The translations under genes and the position numbers were made by a program. From assembly GCA_051891855.1 (NCBI GenBank), contig JBJFFP010000024.1, positions 55,567 to 119,566 on the forward strand: a stretch of 64,000 nucleotides of DNA. Reading direction: 5' to 3'. The notes beneath the pieces are model-generated. The model saw only the letters and a program-made list of their open reading frames with translations, had not been told where the DNA came from and did not search any database. This stretch comes from SFDP01 sp051891855 (GTDB taxonomy: Bacteria > Bacillota > Clostridia > Lachnospirales > Lachnospiraceae). Below are positions 34,800-43,895 of the stretch, in pieces. The stretch's first letter is position 1; each line of letters opens with the position of its first letter.

Positions 34800-35661
34800 C
34801 CTTTTCTCCCTTTACCAACTCTTCTCTATATATTTTTGCCGACTCCAAAATATTTTCCATTCTTTTTTTTAATCTCACTCTCTCATTTCTTCCTGTAGCC
34901 TTCGTTGCTTTTCCCTCATAATGCAAAACAGATATTTCAGGGGTATAAATAATTGTTTTCTCATTGTATTTACACCATAAGGCTAATATATTTTCTTCAT
35001 AATAAAACCTTGTCTCAGGCTCAAAAATTTTCTTTTTATTGATATACATTTCCCTAGAGAAAATAAGACAGGCTCCCATGGGAACAATTCCTTGCTGATA
35101 TTCCTGATAATCAGTATTTTTTCTCCTCTTTTGCGTATAATAAAAATAAAATCTAATGATAGGGTATAATAGCTTATACCTCTTGAGCAAAATACTATTC
35201 CATTTTATTGTCCTATCCACCGTTGGGATATCCGGACACTCTTTTCCCAGAGGATTTTGATGGTTCTTCAGCAAAGGGTTATATATGTCAACGGCAAGAA
35301 CGTCAAAACCACTTGCTTGATATTCTTTCTGAATTAATTCAATAAAATTCTTCTGGACAATCTCCACATCATTATTAACAACCACTAAATAATCAGGCTT
35401 AAACTTCTCTATTGCATATGTGCACCCTAAATTATTTCCTCTGGAAAAGCCTTCGTTCCTCTCATTTAACAGGACAGTTACCTGCTTAAAATCCCGAAAC
35501 CGGTTCTTCAGTTCAACACCGGAACCATTAGGCGAACAATTATCCACAACGATGATTTCCACACACTCACTTTTCTTTAGTGAAAGAATGGAGGAGATAC
35601 ACTTTATCGTATCTTCCAGAACCATATAATGCAAAATGATAAAACATATTTTTTCTTTCAT
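34759..35661 (-). CDS. GT2 glycosyltransferase (rhamnosyltransferase-like)
   Basis: The 300-residue protein has ICFIILHYMVLEDTIKCI, VVDNCSPNGSG (38-48), ERNEGFSRGNNLG and VVVNNDVEI with the N-N-D variant of the metal site, typical of the WbbL/rhamnosyltransferase-like subgroup of GT2. It has no membrane segment. It would add one sugar to the lipid-linked unit. Its last 41 bases overlap the FdtA gene, a long overlap that implies tight coupling. Confidence 0.85.
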   Translation of the reverse strand: MKEKICFIILHYMVLEDTIKCISSILSLKKSECVEIIVVDNCSPNGSGVELKNRFRDFKQVTVLLNERNEGFSRGNNLGCTYAIEKFKPDYLVVVNNDVEIVQKNFIELIQKEYQASGFDVLAVDIYNPLLKNHQNPLGKECPDIPTVDRTIKWNSILLKRYKLLYPIIRFYFYYTQKRRKNTDYQEYQQGIVPMGACLIFSREMYINKKKIFEPETRFYYEENILALWCKYNEKTIIYTPEISVLHYEGKATKATGRNERVRLKKRMENILESAKIYREELVKGEKDAGSEICLSAPWR

Positions 35662-35666
35662 TTTCT

Positions 35667-36866
35667 TTAAACTAAGATATTTCCTTCATATATTTCCATT
35701 ATTTTATCTGTCATCCCTTTGACGGAGTAGCGTTCAATATCCTTAACTGCTTTTTTATTCTCACAAATTGAAATTGCCCGAATATAATCCTTTAACTTCG
35801 GATGATGAAGTACCACTCCTGTCTCCTCGTTAACCAGCTCTTTTACTGCACTGCTGTCCAATACAACGGCAGGTGTCCCACAGGCCATGGCTTCCACCGT
35901 TACCAGGGAAAAGGATTCCTCTTCTGAAGGGTTTAAAAAAACATTTGCCCTGGAATATAGCTGTGCCAGCTCCTCTTTGTTTTCCGTTCTTCTGATTCCG
36001 ATCATGGAAGGATTCATTTTTTTCAGTTGTATCCTGCTTAAGCCTACCAGTACAATAACATAGCTTTCCTCCAACTCTTTTGCTAAGCGGATAAAGGTAC
36101 GCAGTCCTTTTCTTTCCTCCCATACGCTTGCCACACCCAGTATCACTTTTTTATCCCGGGGAATATGATATTTCTCAATGTCCTTATACTGCTTTCTTGG
36201 ATAAAAAATCTTTAAATCAATTCCATTGGGTACCACCAATGCTTTTGTATCTGCAAGAAAGGACTGCTTCACTATATCCAGCATCCATTGTGATGGACAC
36301 AGAATCGTCAAGTTTTCCATATCGGTGAATAATTTTTTCTTCAACCGGTAATTATCCTTAGAGGAATCCAGAAAATAACTGATTGGATAATTCTCTTTAT
36401 TGGGGCATTTATCACACTGATTTTTCCACTTATCACACTGCCTGATTATAAAATAAGGACAATGTCCGGTAATCGGCCAGCAGTCATGGAAGGTCCACAC
36501 TATTTTTCCTTTAAACTCTTCCCTCAAAAACTTGAACAAAATCGGATAATTTAGATAGTATCCATGGAGATTATGCAGATGGATAATGTCCGGTCTTTCT
36601 TTTCTCAGCTCCTCTACCATTTTTCCGGTGGCAATACGCGAACCCAGTCCATGTCTGTCTGTCAGCGTAGTCCATATCACATGAAGCCAAAATCCCAGGA
36701 AGCTGCCAAATCTTTTACAGGGCAGGTCTGCATACCCCTTTCGTCTCCCATAAAATGAAAGGGTATCATAACCTTTTTCTTGTGCAGCCAGCTGTATCTG
36801 CCTCATTAGATTTCCCGTACTGCCATTGCAAACCGTATTTATCTGAATCAATTTCTTTTTCTTCAT
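35667..36866 (-). CDS. GT4 family glycosyltransferase (colanic-acid-type WcaC-like)
   Basis: The ATG at 36866 (MKKKKLIQINTV) is preferred over a GTG at 36911 that overlaps the preceding gene. The 399-residue product has NGSTGNLMRQI at the start, LHNLHGYYLNY, WTFHDCWPITGHCPYF in the middle and the E-x7-E loop within EEESFSLVTVEAMACG near the C-terminus. The HNLHG and HDCWP pattern is characteristic of the GT4 enzymes often found beside WcaE-like GT2 proteins, as here. Transfers a hexose in repeat-unit assembly; sugar unknown. Confidence 0.87.
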   Translation of the reverse strand: MKKKKLIQINTVCNGSTGNLMRQIQLAAQEKGYDTLSFYGRRKGYADLPCKRFGSFLGFWLHVIWTTLTDRHGLGSRIATGKMVEELRKERPDIIHLHNLHGYYLNYPILFKFLREEFKGKIVWTFHDCWPITGHCPYFIIRQCDKWKNQCDKCPNKENYPISYFLDSSKDNYRLKKKLFTDMENLTILCPSQWMLDIVKQSFLADTKALVVPNGIDLKIFYPRKQYKDIEKYHIPRDKKVILGVASVWEERKGLRTFIRLAKELEESYVIVLVGLSRIQLKKMNPSMIGIRRTENKEELAQLYSRANVFLNPSEEESFSLVTVEAMACGTPAVVLDSSAVKELVNEETGVVLHHPKLKDYIRAISICENKKAVKDIERYSVKGMTDKIMEIYEGNILV

Positions 36867-36888
36867 ATTGTTCAAACCATTTTTCTTA

Positions 36889-37650
36889 CTATCTGAATTG
36901 CCACAGCACACGAAGCATCCGTCTTAAATCAATCCAAAAGGAATATTTGATTCCATTCATTTTCAAAGCCCTGTGTCCTTCTTTCAAAGACAACAGGTAA
37001 CTGTTGATCTCCCGGGTGCTGGTGCCCCCATAATACATGGAAGCAATAACTTCCGGGAGATAATTTAACTGATTTTCATCATCCTTAAGGAACCTGATCA
37101 TAAATTCATAGTCTGCTGCAATTCTAAAGCTGGTGTCATATAAGCCGTATTTTTCATATATTTTACGCCTTAAAAAAAGGGTTGGGTGTCCCGGCATCCA
37201 TCCCTGGTGGATATTTCCCTCTCCCATATGCCATCTGCGGATAATTTTGTCTTCATCTGCATAAACCAGGTCTGCATGGACACCTACATAGGGTTCTCCC
37301 GTTACAGGATTAATGCAGTCCATTTTCTCCACCATTCTGCTGATTACTGTTGCATCTGTAAATCTGTCATTAAAAAAAACAATAATCTCCCCGGTGGAGA
37401 GCTCATATCCCTGATTCATAGCATCATATATTCCTTCATCCGGGCAGGATAACAGGTTTACAGGTATGCCGCCCTCCTTTTTAAATTTCTCCACAATTTC
37501 CAATGTTCCATCTGTGGATCCTCCATCCTTAACAACCACTTCAATAGAGGGATAATCTTGCTCCTTAATACTGTTTAAGGTTTTCATAATATTGTTCTCA
37601 CAATTATAAGTGGTTAGAATTAGTGATACTTTTTTTCTCTCCATGATCAT
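36889..37650 (-). CDS. GT2 family glycosyltransferase (WcaE-like)
   Basis: The 253-residue product has SLILTTYNCENNI, VVVKDGGSTDGT and CPDEGIYDAMNQGYELSTGEIIVFFNDRF; the D-E-G-I-Y-D-A-M-N-x-G block and GWMPGHPTLFLRR are the signature of the WcaE subgroup. It is soluble and a normal size. It forms a natural pair with the GT4 gene 22 bases downstream. Starts ATG at 37650 or 37644. Confidence 0.87.
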   Translation of the reverse strand: MIMERKKVSLILTTYNCENNIMKTLNSIKEQDYPSIEVVVKDGGSTDGTLEIVEKFKKEGGIPVNLLSCPDEGIYDAMNQGYELSTGEIIVFFNDRFTDATVISRMVEKMDCINPVTGEPYVGVHADLVYADEDKIIRRWHMGEGNIHQGWMPGHPTLFLRRKIYEKYGLYDTSFRIAADYEFMIRFLKDDENQLNYLPEVIASMYYGGTSTREINSYLLSLKEGHRALKMNGIKYSFWIDLRRMLRVLWQFR

Positions 37651-37663
37651 GCTGCTGCTCTTT

Positions 37664-38029
37664 CTAATTCATTATATCTGCATCTTCTGCCCTTTCTTCA
37701 GCATCATAGCTTCTTAATGCCAGCTCTGCCGATAATACGGTAACCTTATCCTCCAGCTGTGACACCTTAATGGACAAGGTAAAAAGCTTCTCAATCAGTA
37801 ATGCCAGAATAAACAGAAAAATAAAATTTACAGGAGCCTGTATTCCAAGCAGGTGTGCACAAAAATAAGCGATTTCCGGAAACACTCCCAAAATTCCCAA
37901 AAGCAGTGCCATAATGAACCAAAAAATAGCATCTCCAAGCTTTACCTTACACTTATATATTTTTCTGAGTATCCAAACAGCCGTAAGCAACGCTGAAAGC
38001 AATAAAACTATCCTTAAAGTAAAAGACAT
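37664..38029 (-). CDS. DUF2304 family membrane protein
   Basis: A 121-residue protein with three hydrophobic segments (about 5-20, 37-58 and 70-90) and a coiled C-terminal helix (LEDKVTVLSAELALR). The layout and the DAIFWFIMALLLGILGVFPE block match DUF2304, small proteins commonly encoded beside DPM1-like GT2 genes, as here (gap of 2 bases). It may help place or regulate that enzyme at the membrane. No catalytic motif is visible. Confidence 0.85.
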   Translation of the reverse strand: MSFTLRIVLLLSALLTAVWILRKIYKCKVKLGDAIFWFIMALLLGILGVFPEIAYFCAHLLGIQAPVNFIFLFILALLIEKLFTLSIKVSQLEDKVTVLSAELALRSYDAEERAEDADIMN

Positions 38030-38031
38030 AA

Positions 38032-38724
38032 CTATTTCCTCACTCTAAACCACTGAAAAATAAGAATGGCAAATAACATCTGTGTCATATAACGTATGGA
38101 ATTACCCATATTCAGATAGCTTATTCCCGCAATCCGCTCATCCATCTGTACCTGGACTTCTTCAATCTGGTTTCCGCAGTTAATCAGATAAGCCAAGGTG
38201 TCCGGTTCCGGGCCATAATTAATCTGATAGCCAAAGCGTTTAATCATCGTTTTATTAAAAAGACGCATTCCTGAAGTGACATCCCCGATATACTTTCCTT
38301 TAGTAGTAAGAAAAACAGCATAGGTAAGCAGCTGACTTCCCACCATTCTGGGTGTCAGGGGTTTTCTTTCCGTTTTAAATCTTGATCCGATTACAATATC
38401 GCAGCCGGTCTCCTGCATCCTCTCAAGCATTTTTGCAATATACTCCGGTCGATGCTGCCCATCTCCATCAATCTGTACTGCATAATCATATCCATAAAAA
38501 TTAGCATAACGCATCCCACTTTGTATTGCACCGGCAAGCCCCACATTTACAGGAAGATCCAGTAAATGATAACCTCTTCTTCGGCATATTTTACGGGTAT
38601 CATCCTGGGAACCGTCATTGACGATTATATAGTCATACTGGGGGAAATTCTCTACAATGTTATCCACTACTCTTTCGATGTTCTCCGCTTCATTATAAGC
38701 CGGAATAATCAATAGTACTTTCAC
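38032..38724 (-). CDS. GT2 dolichyl-phosphate-mannose-synthase-like glycosyltransferase
   Basis: A GTG at 38724 with AGGAG upstream gives a 230-residue protein starting VKVLLIIPAYNEAENI. The longer frame back to 38871 lies inside the upstream gene and is rejected. VNDGSQDD (35-42) and DGDGQH (86-91) are standard. It lacks extended membrane segments, though its C-terminal 25 residues (MTQMLFAILIFQWFRVRK) are hydrophobic. It likely makes polyprenyl-phosphate sugar for GT-C type partners; the DUF2142 and other polytopic genes upstream are candidates. Coupled to the DUF2304 gene. Confidence 0.88.
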   Translation of the reverse strand: MKVLLIIPAYNEAENIERVVDNIVENFPQYDYIIVNDGSQDDTRKICRRRGYHLLDLPVNVGLAGAIQSGMRYANFYGYDYAVQIDGDGQHRPEYIAKMLERMQETGCDIVIGSRFKTERKPLTPRMVGSQLLTYAVFLTTKGKYIGDVTSGMRLFNKTMIKRFGYQINYGPEPDTLAYLINCGNQIEEVQVQMDERIAGISYLNMGNSIRYMTQMLFAILIFQWFRVRK

Positions 38725-38741
38725 ACTTGGTTTTCTCCTGT

Positions 38742-40385
38742 TTAAGGGGCCACGTAGGTCACCACATATACATACATATTTACTACTACAAATACCGCCA
38801 CTCCGTAAATTCCAAGAAAGCTCCATCTCTTGACTATGGCTCTGTCCATAAAATCCGTAATCCCTATCCAATATTTATTTTTTATTCTTTTTAATAAGTC
38901 AATATTGCAAAAGGTCAGGATCATCAGAGGAAGGGCAGGGGTAAAGTACCTTCCCTGTACACCAATTATAACATCATTTGTGTATGGTGTGCATAATAAA
39001 TATGCCAGAATAATCATCCCGGAAATGGCAAGCCAGGTAAAGATAATCAGAAAACGCTCCCGCAAGGATATCCTGCCCCGTGTTCGATTTTCAGGTCTAT
39101 TCGTCGCCAATACTAATGCAATCATAAGCAGAGTATCCACTACAACCATCTCCTTATGAATCCCTCCGCCATAATCTCCTATGGCGATCATATTGGCATA
39201 ATACCTTACCGTTGCCGTAAGCAGGGTTTTTCCTACAACACTTATGGCTTTTTGCGGATTGGCCAGAATATAGGGTAAGGTAAAGGGAGCTCCCTCTCCC
39301 ATAGACCAAAAATTGGCACCGGTCAAATAGGCTTTAAGATATCCGAAATTAATAATGACAAATATTCCCACCGTCAGTAATCCTGCCAGTCCGGCTATCC
39401 AAATATATCTTTTATTCCATTTTCCCACTTCACAATTTTTAGAAATCAACAGGCCCAGCATTAACACAAAAGGAATATAGACAAGCTTGTACGGAACAAG
39501 CAGAATTAAGGACAGGAATAAGAGGCAATAGTCCCACCACCTCCCGGTTTTCTCTCCATAAACCAGCTGCAGACATTTAGCGATAAAATAAAAGCTGACT
39601 GCAAGAATCAAGGCATCTCTGGAAATACTGGCATAAGAAAGAAGCGTGGTCGGTATCAGCCCGCATAATAAGAATATCTCCTTACCAAAGGGAACATTCT
39701 TTATGGCAAAATAGGTTAGAAGGACACAAACCATACAAAGTAGTATTCTTCCGATATAAAGCATCCAGAACATATTTAAGTTCAACACCCTTGCAATAGC
39801 AAAGCCTGCAGCCTGTGGAAGATAAAAATACAAAGGCACGCTGACCGTCCCCTGATACGTATCTGTTTCCACAAGCCTGGTGTTTTTAGTCACCGCCTCT
39901 GTAAGCATACTGCTTTGCATATTCCTATAGGACTGAAGATAATTCCTGAATACTGTATAGGGCATAAAGGTATCACAGTTACGACGATAGTAGCTTTTTA
40001 GCACCTCCTGACCGACTTTCAGCTCTTCCGTATCCTGTTTCAGCAGCTTGTTCGACAAAACGTAGGTAGAATCAAAATGAAACTGAATGTCATGGGTGTG
40101 TCCCGGTGGCTGAGCCCAAAGAAATACAGAAAAAATTACAACTGCCATGCCCAAATAAATTTGATGAATTTCTGCTTTCTTTTTTACTATCAGCCAAACG
40201 ACGAAAAGACTTCCCAAAAGCAGAATAATTCCGGCTATGATCACTGGTACTTTATAGTCGAATCCATTTAAATCTGCCGGTGTAAACTTACTGGAAAGCC
40301 ACGCATAAATAAACAAGCCCAGACAATAGACGGTTGTCAGTCCGGCAGCAATTAAAAATTCCTTCTCTTTCCATTTCTGCTTCAT
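38742..40385 (-). CDS. DUF2142 family membrane protein
   Basis: The 547-residue protein has about twelve membrane segments. An N-terminal outer loop carries QPPGHTHDIQFHFDSTYVL, and FLLCGLIPTTLLSYASISRDALILAVSFYF lies near 240-270; the P-x-S-I-S-x-D-A pattern is the DUF2142 hallmark. Such proteins have a GT-C-like fold and likely act outside the membrane with polyprenyl-phosphate sugars. The following DPM1-like gene, 17 bases downstream, is an obvious donor source. Function is inferred. Confidence 0.8.
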   Translation of the reverse strand: MKQKWKEKEFLIAAGLTTVYCLGLFIYAWLSSKFTPADLNGFDYKVPVIIAGIILLLGSLFVVWLIVKKKAEIHQIYLGMAVVIFSVFLWAQPPGHTHDIQFHFDSTYVLSNKLLKQDTEELKVGQEVLKSYYRRNCDTFMPYTVFRNYLQSYRNMQSSMLTEAVTKNTRLVETDTYQGTVSVPLYFYLPQAAGFAIARVLNLNMFWMLYIGRILLCMVCVLLTYFAIKNVPFGKEIFLLCGLIPTTLLSYASISRDALILAVSFYFIAKCLQLVYGEKTGRWWDYCLLFLSLILLVPYKLVYIPFVLMLGLLISKNCEVGKWNKRYIWIAGLAGLLTVGIFVIINFGYLKAYLTGANFWSMGEGAPFTLPYILANPQKAISVVGKTLLTATVRYYANMIAIGDYGGGIHKEMVVVDTLLMIALVLATNRPENRTRGRISLRERFLIIFTWLAISGMIILAYLLCTPYTNDVIIGVQGRYFTPALPLMILTFCNIDLLKRIKNKYWIGITDFMDRAIVKRWSFLGIYGVAVFVVVNMYVYVVTYVAP

Positions 40386-40394
40386 ATCAAAACT

Positions 40395-41900
40395 CTACTT
40401 TCTTACTGCCACACACACTGTATTATACTCAGTCACTTCAAAATCCGATAAATCCAGATCCTGCTCATACAGATAGTGCCTGTCCTTTTCGTTGTACATC
40501 AAAATAATATCTATTTCGTCAAAGGAAACCACCTCATTATCCTTATACCAGTTTACGCATTCATCTTCATAGATATATACATTTTCGATTCCTGCTGCCC
40601 TGAGAACTGCCACACTGGTATGGTAGGATTCATCATAAGGTGCGAAGGCTGTCAATACCTTTGTCTCTTCCGTTGCCGTCTGGGTTACTACCTCAAACAT
40701 TCTGGTTATTCCCCGGCCACGATAAGCAAAGTAGCTTCCTTCATAAAATACGAGTATAAAATTAAAAACCAACAGGGCTGCAATCGCTATATTATAACAT
40801 TTTTTAATTATACCTTCTAGGGATTTATGACGGCTTAGGACAACAATAAAATAATAGGCTACTCCGTAAACCCAGGGTATTATATATCGTTCCTCCAGAC
40901 CGGATTGTAAATATACCAGAAATTGAGGAACAATAATTGCACAGGCCATCAGCAGCTGCCATCCTGTTTCTCTGATTATTTCTACGGTTTTTTTCCTGAA
41001 AATAACCAACAACGCCAATACAAAGCAGGCATACTGGCCAATCCGTAAACGAAGTCTGAAATTATTCAGAAAGGTTTTAACATAAAACCATATTCCCAAA
41101 TCCGGATTTACCCCAATGTATTCAGATTCATTTGTACCGACAACAAATATAATAATATAGGCTTCAATGAGGATGGTAATCCCTAAAATCAGCTCAGAAA
41201 AGATATTCTCCCTGACCGCACCCCAAAAGCTTTTCCAGGTAATTTCTCTTCCTTTCATGGATAAATACAGATACATTAACATAACTGCCGGCAGCAGTGC
41301 AATAAAGCTCTCCTTATATAGAGAAATAAAAATAAAGCACAAAAGTGCTGCTATATGATAAACTATTTTCCTGCTTTCCTTCCACTTAAACAGGCACAGC
41401 AGCCCCAATGCAAATACCCACGTTCCCGTCAGCTCCTGAGGGCCTAATTTCCACCATATCGCTGACTGTGGACCCACCAGAACAACGAGTACCGCAATAA
41501 TGGAATAGAAGATAGAACACTTTAATTTACGTGCCACAAAATAGACCAGTACACAGGTCAAAACCACCTCTATTCCCTTCAAAACCGACAGAGCAAAAAG
41601 ATTGGTCCCAAAGACTACCGTAAGTAATACTCTGATGGGATAGTATAAGGGCCTGAACCTCCATGATGAATCAGCCAGACTCTTCCATTTAATGACCTCT
41701 GCTATACTCTTATGATCCAGCTCCATTCTGTTTTTAAAGCGCCAGAACTCATGGTCATCCACAAGATGAATCCCACTGGTCAGGGTACCGCAGCATATTA
41801 AAATCCCAAAAACTACACAGGTAAAGAAAATCAGGATATACAATACTTCCTTTTTCCGGTCCCGTTCCATCATTTCTTCAAGCCTTTTTATCTTAATCAT
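40395..41900 (-). CDS. Polytopic membrane protein, possible GT-C enzyme
   Basis: The 501-residue product has about ten membrane segments and a soluble C-terminal domain of about 110 residues. The first outer loop reads SGIHLVDDHEFWRFKNRM; a D-D-H group after the first membrane segment resembles GT-C catalytic loops. I cannot place it in a named family. It lies 5 bases from the GT4-GT26 fusion and 9 bases from the DUF2142 gene, so it belongs to the same unit. An internal ATG (MMERDRKK) is an alternative start. Confidence 0.6.
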   Translation of the reverse strand: MIKIKRLEEMMERDRKKEVLYILIFFTCVVFGILICCGTLTSGIHLVDDHEFWRFKNRMELDHKSIAEVIKWKSLADSSWRFRPLYYPIRVLLTVVFGTNLFALSVLKGIEVVLTCVLVYFVARKLKCSIFYSIIAVLVVLVGPQSAIWWKLGPQELTGTWVFALGLLCLFKWKESRKIVYHIAALLCFIFISLYKESFIALLPAVMLMYLYLSMKGREITWKSFWGAVRENIFSELILGITILIEAYIIIFVVGTNESEYIGVNPDLGIWFYVKTFLNNFRLRLRIGQYACFVLALLVIFRKKTVEIIRETGWQLLMACAIIVPQFLVYLQSGLEERYIIPWVYGVAYYFIVVLSRHKSLEGIIKKCYNIAIAALLVFNFILVFYEGSYFAYRGRGITRMFEVVTQTATEETKVLTAFAPYDESYHTSVAVLRAAGIENVYIYEDECVNWYKDNEVVSFDEIDIILMYNEKDRHYLYEQDLDLSDFEVTEYNTVCVAVRK

Positions 41901-41905
41901 CTGTT

Positions 41906-43849
41906 TTACTCCTTATTTTCTTTACTCCTCTTGCCTTCTCGCCATACATACCAGATGAACTTTATATTGGTTACCAGATATCGCTTCCACAGCCTTCTGG
42001 GATCCTGTAAAAAACGTACAAACCATTCCAGACTCATCCGCTGCATCCACAAAGGGGCACGCTTTAATTTTCCTGCGTGGTAATCGAAGCCTGCACCCAC
42101 TCCAAACATCAGTCCCTGAACCTTTCTCCAATGCTCAAACATCCACCTTTCCTGCTTGGGGGCACCCAGACCAACCCAGATTATATCTGCTTTGCTTTCA
42201 TTAATTCTGCGAATAACTTCCTGATCTTCTTCTTCTGAAAGTGGACGAAAGGGCGGGGAATACATTCCTGCAATCTGTAAACCGGGATACTTCCTCGTTA
42301 AAACATCCTTGAGGGTATCCAGGGTATCCTGGCTCCCCCCATAGAAATAATGGCGTAATCCGTCACCTTCATTTCCTTTGATAAACATCTGTTCCATAAA
42401 ATCAGGGCCGGTAACTCTCTGAGCCGTCTTAAAGCCACGCCTCCTGCTGACTATAGAAAGAGGCTCTCCATCCGGAAATGCCATTACTGCACTGTTTTGA
42501 ATATTTTGATATTCCTTATCCGTATACGACATTACGGTAGTATGCCCATTGGATACACAGACATATTCTCCCGAAAGCTTATGAATATTCTCTTCTATAA
42601 AAGCAACGACTTGCTCCATATTTGTCACCAGAATATTCACTCCCAAAATAGGACAAATATCCATAGGTAAATCTATAGCTAATCCTTCCTTAAGCTCCTG
42701 CCTGTGTTTAGCAGATAGCTTCAATATATCTGCCTTACGTTTGTCTGTTTCCAAGGACTGATAAACGTTCAGAGTTTTATCCACGATAACTTCCCAACGA
42801 TAAGTGTCCAGAACATATTCTCCTGCCTCCCTGCCCTTTACCCGGACCATTTCGGGTTCAAGATTATCAATGAGTTTAAGCTGTTTTGTCAAATCCTTAA
42901 CATTTCCTTGATGAAAAGTAAAGATAGTATTTCCCCCGGTAGTCACATTCTCTTTAATATCGCTGACAAGGCAACTGCGTTTATAGCTCATTGCCTCCAG
43001 CAGACTGATGGGCAGACCCTCTACATCAGAGGGCAAAACATAGAGAAAGGCATTGGAGTATAGCTCTTCCAGAAGCCGTCCGCTGACAAAGCCTGTCATA
43101 ATTATATTATCATTGTCAATAGACATAGCGGCCAGCCGTTCCACATAATCATCTGAATGACTGCTTCCCCCTGCAATAACCAGTTTTTTATCTGTTCCCG
43201 ACTGCTGATAGGCTTCAATCAAATAATGTATTCCCTTTTCAGGAACCAGTCGGCCCAAAAACAGAATATAGTTCTCCTTCTCCAATCCCCATTTTTCCTT
43301 AATCAGCTCAGCTTCCAATAAAACAGGTTCCTCTACTCCATTGGGGATAATATTGGTCTTACGCCCATAGGTTTCCTGAAAATAGTCTTTCATCGGTTCA
43401 TTGAGAACCACTACCTCATCAGCATGCCGGGCAATCACCTTTTCTCCAAACTTAATATAATCCTGAGCAATCGCTCCCCATTTAGCCCTTTTCCAATCCA
43501 GTCCATGGGTTGTGCAAACAACTTTTTTCCCAAACAGCTTAGGGATCCAGCATAAGCTCGAAGGGCCACAGGCATGATAGTGAAACACATCATAGCCTCT
43601 TCCCAAGGCGATCATTGTGGCTAAAAAGGTATAAATAATGGCATCCAGGTGTTTCGTATTGATTGTGGGAATATAATAAAGACGGATTCCCCGATGCTCT
43701 TTCACTCTATTCTTACAATAATACTTTCTACAATAAACATCTACCTGTACTCCCGCCTTTACCAAACCGGCTGCCAGCTCTTCTACATGGATTTCTACAC
43801 CACCGGCCCGGGAAGGGATTCCCTTCTGACCAATCATTGCAATTTTCAT
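41906..43849 (-). CDS. Bifunctional GT4 - GT26 (WecG/TagA/CpsF) glycosyltransferase fusion
   Basis: The 647-residue product starts at ATG 43849 (MKIAMIGQKGIPS); an earlier ATG at 43876 lacks a ribosome site. Residues 1-360 are a complete GT4 enzyme with PSRAGGVEIHVEELA, THGLDWKRAKWG and LGRLVPEKGIHYL, and the E-x7-E loop in EGLPISLLEAMSY. After a linker of about 35 residues, residues from about 405 are a GT26 domain: LGVNILVTNM, the SNGHTTV and FPDGEPL blocks, VTGPDFM and the GAPKQERWMFEH motif. GT26 enzymes (TagA, WecG) usually add the second sugar on lipid carrier; fused here, the two could add two sugars in sequence. Confidence 0.9.
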   Translation of the reverse strand: MKIAMIGQKGIPSRAGGVEIHVEELAAGLVKAGVQVDVYCRKYYCKNRVKEHRGIRLYYIPTINTKHLDAIIYTFLATMIALGRGYDVFHYHACGPSSLCWIPKLFGKKVVCTTHGLDWKRAKWGAIAQDYIKFGEKVIARHADEVVVLNEPMKDYFQETYGRKTNIIPNGVEEPVLLEAELIKEKWGLEKENYILFLGRLVPEKGIHYLIEAYQQSGTDKKLVIAGGSSHSDDYVERLAAMSIDNDNIIMTGFVSGRLLEELYSNAFLYVLPSDVEGLPISLLEAMSYKRSCLVSDIKENVTTGGNTIFTFHQGNVKDLTKQLKLIDNLEPEMVRVKGREAGEYVLDTYRWEVIVDKTLNVYQSLETDKRKADILKLSAKHRQELKEGLAIDLPMDICPILGVNILVTNMEQVVAFIEENIHKLSGEYVCVSNGHTTVMSYTDKEYQNIQNSAVMAFPDGEPLSIVSRRRGFKTAQRVTGPDFMEQMFIKGNEGDGLRHYFYGGSQDTLDTLKDVLTRKYPGLQIAGMYSPPFRPLSEEEDQEVIRRINESKADIIWVGLGAPKQERWMFEHWRKVQGLMFGVGAGFDYHAGKLKRAPLWMQRMSLEWFVRFLQDPRRLWKRYLVTNIKFIWYVWREGKRSKENKE

Positions 43850-43895
43850 CATTTCTCTTTCTCTTATCACAGCCATTCAAGACAGGCTGGAACAC

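Noticed and set aside
38725..38871. Longer start for the DPM1-like GT2 gene
   Set aside because: The added 49 residues lie inside the upstream DUF2142 gene and do not look like a GT2 start; GTG 38724 has AGGAG at good spacing.
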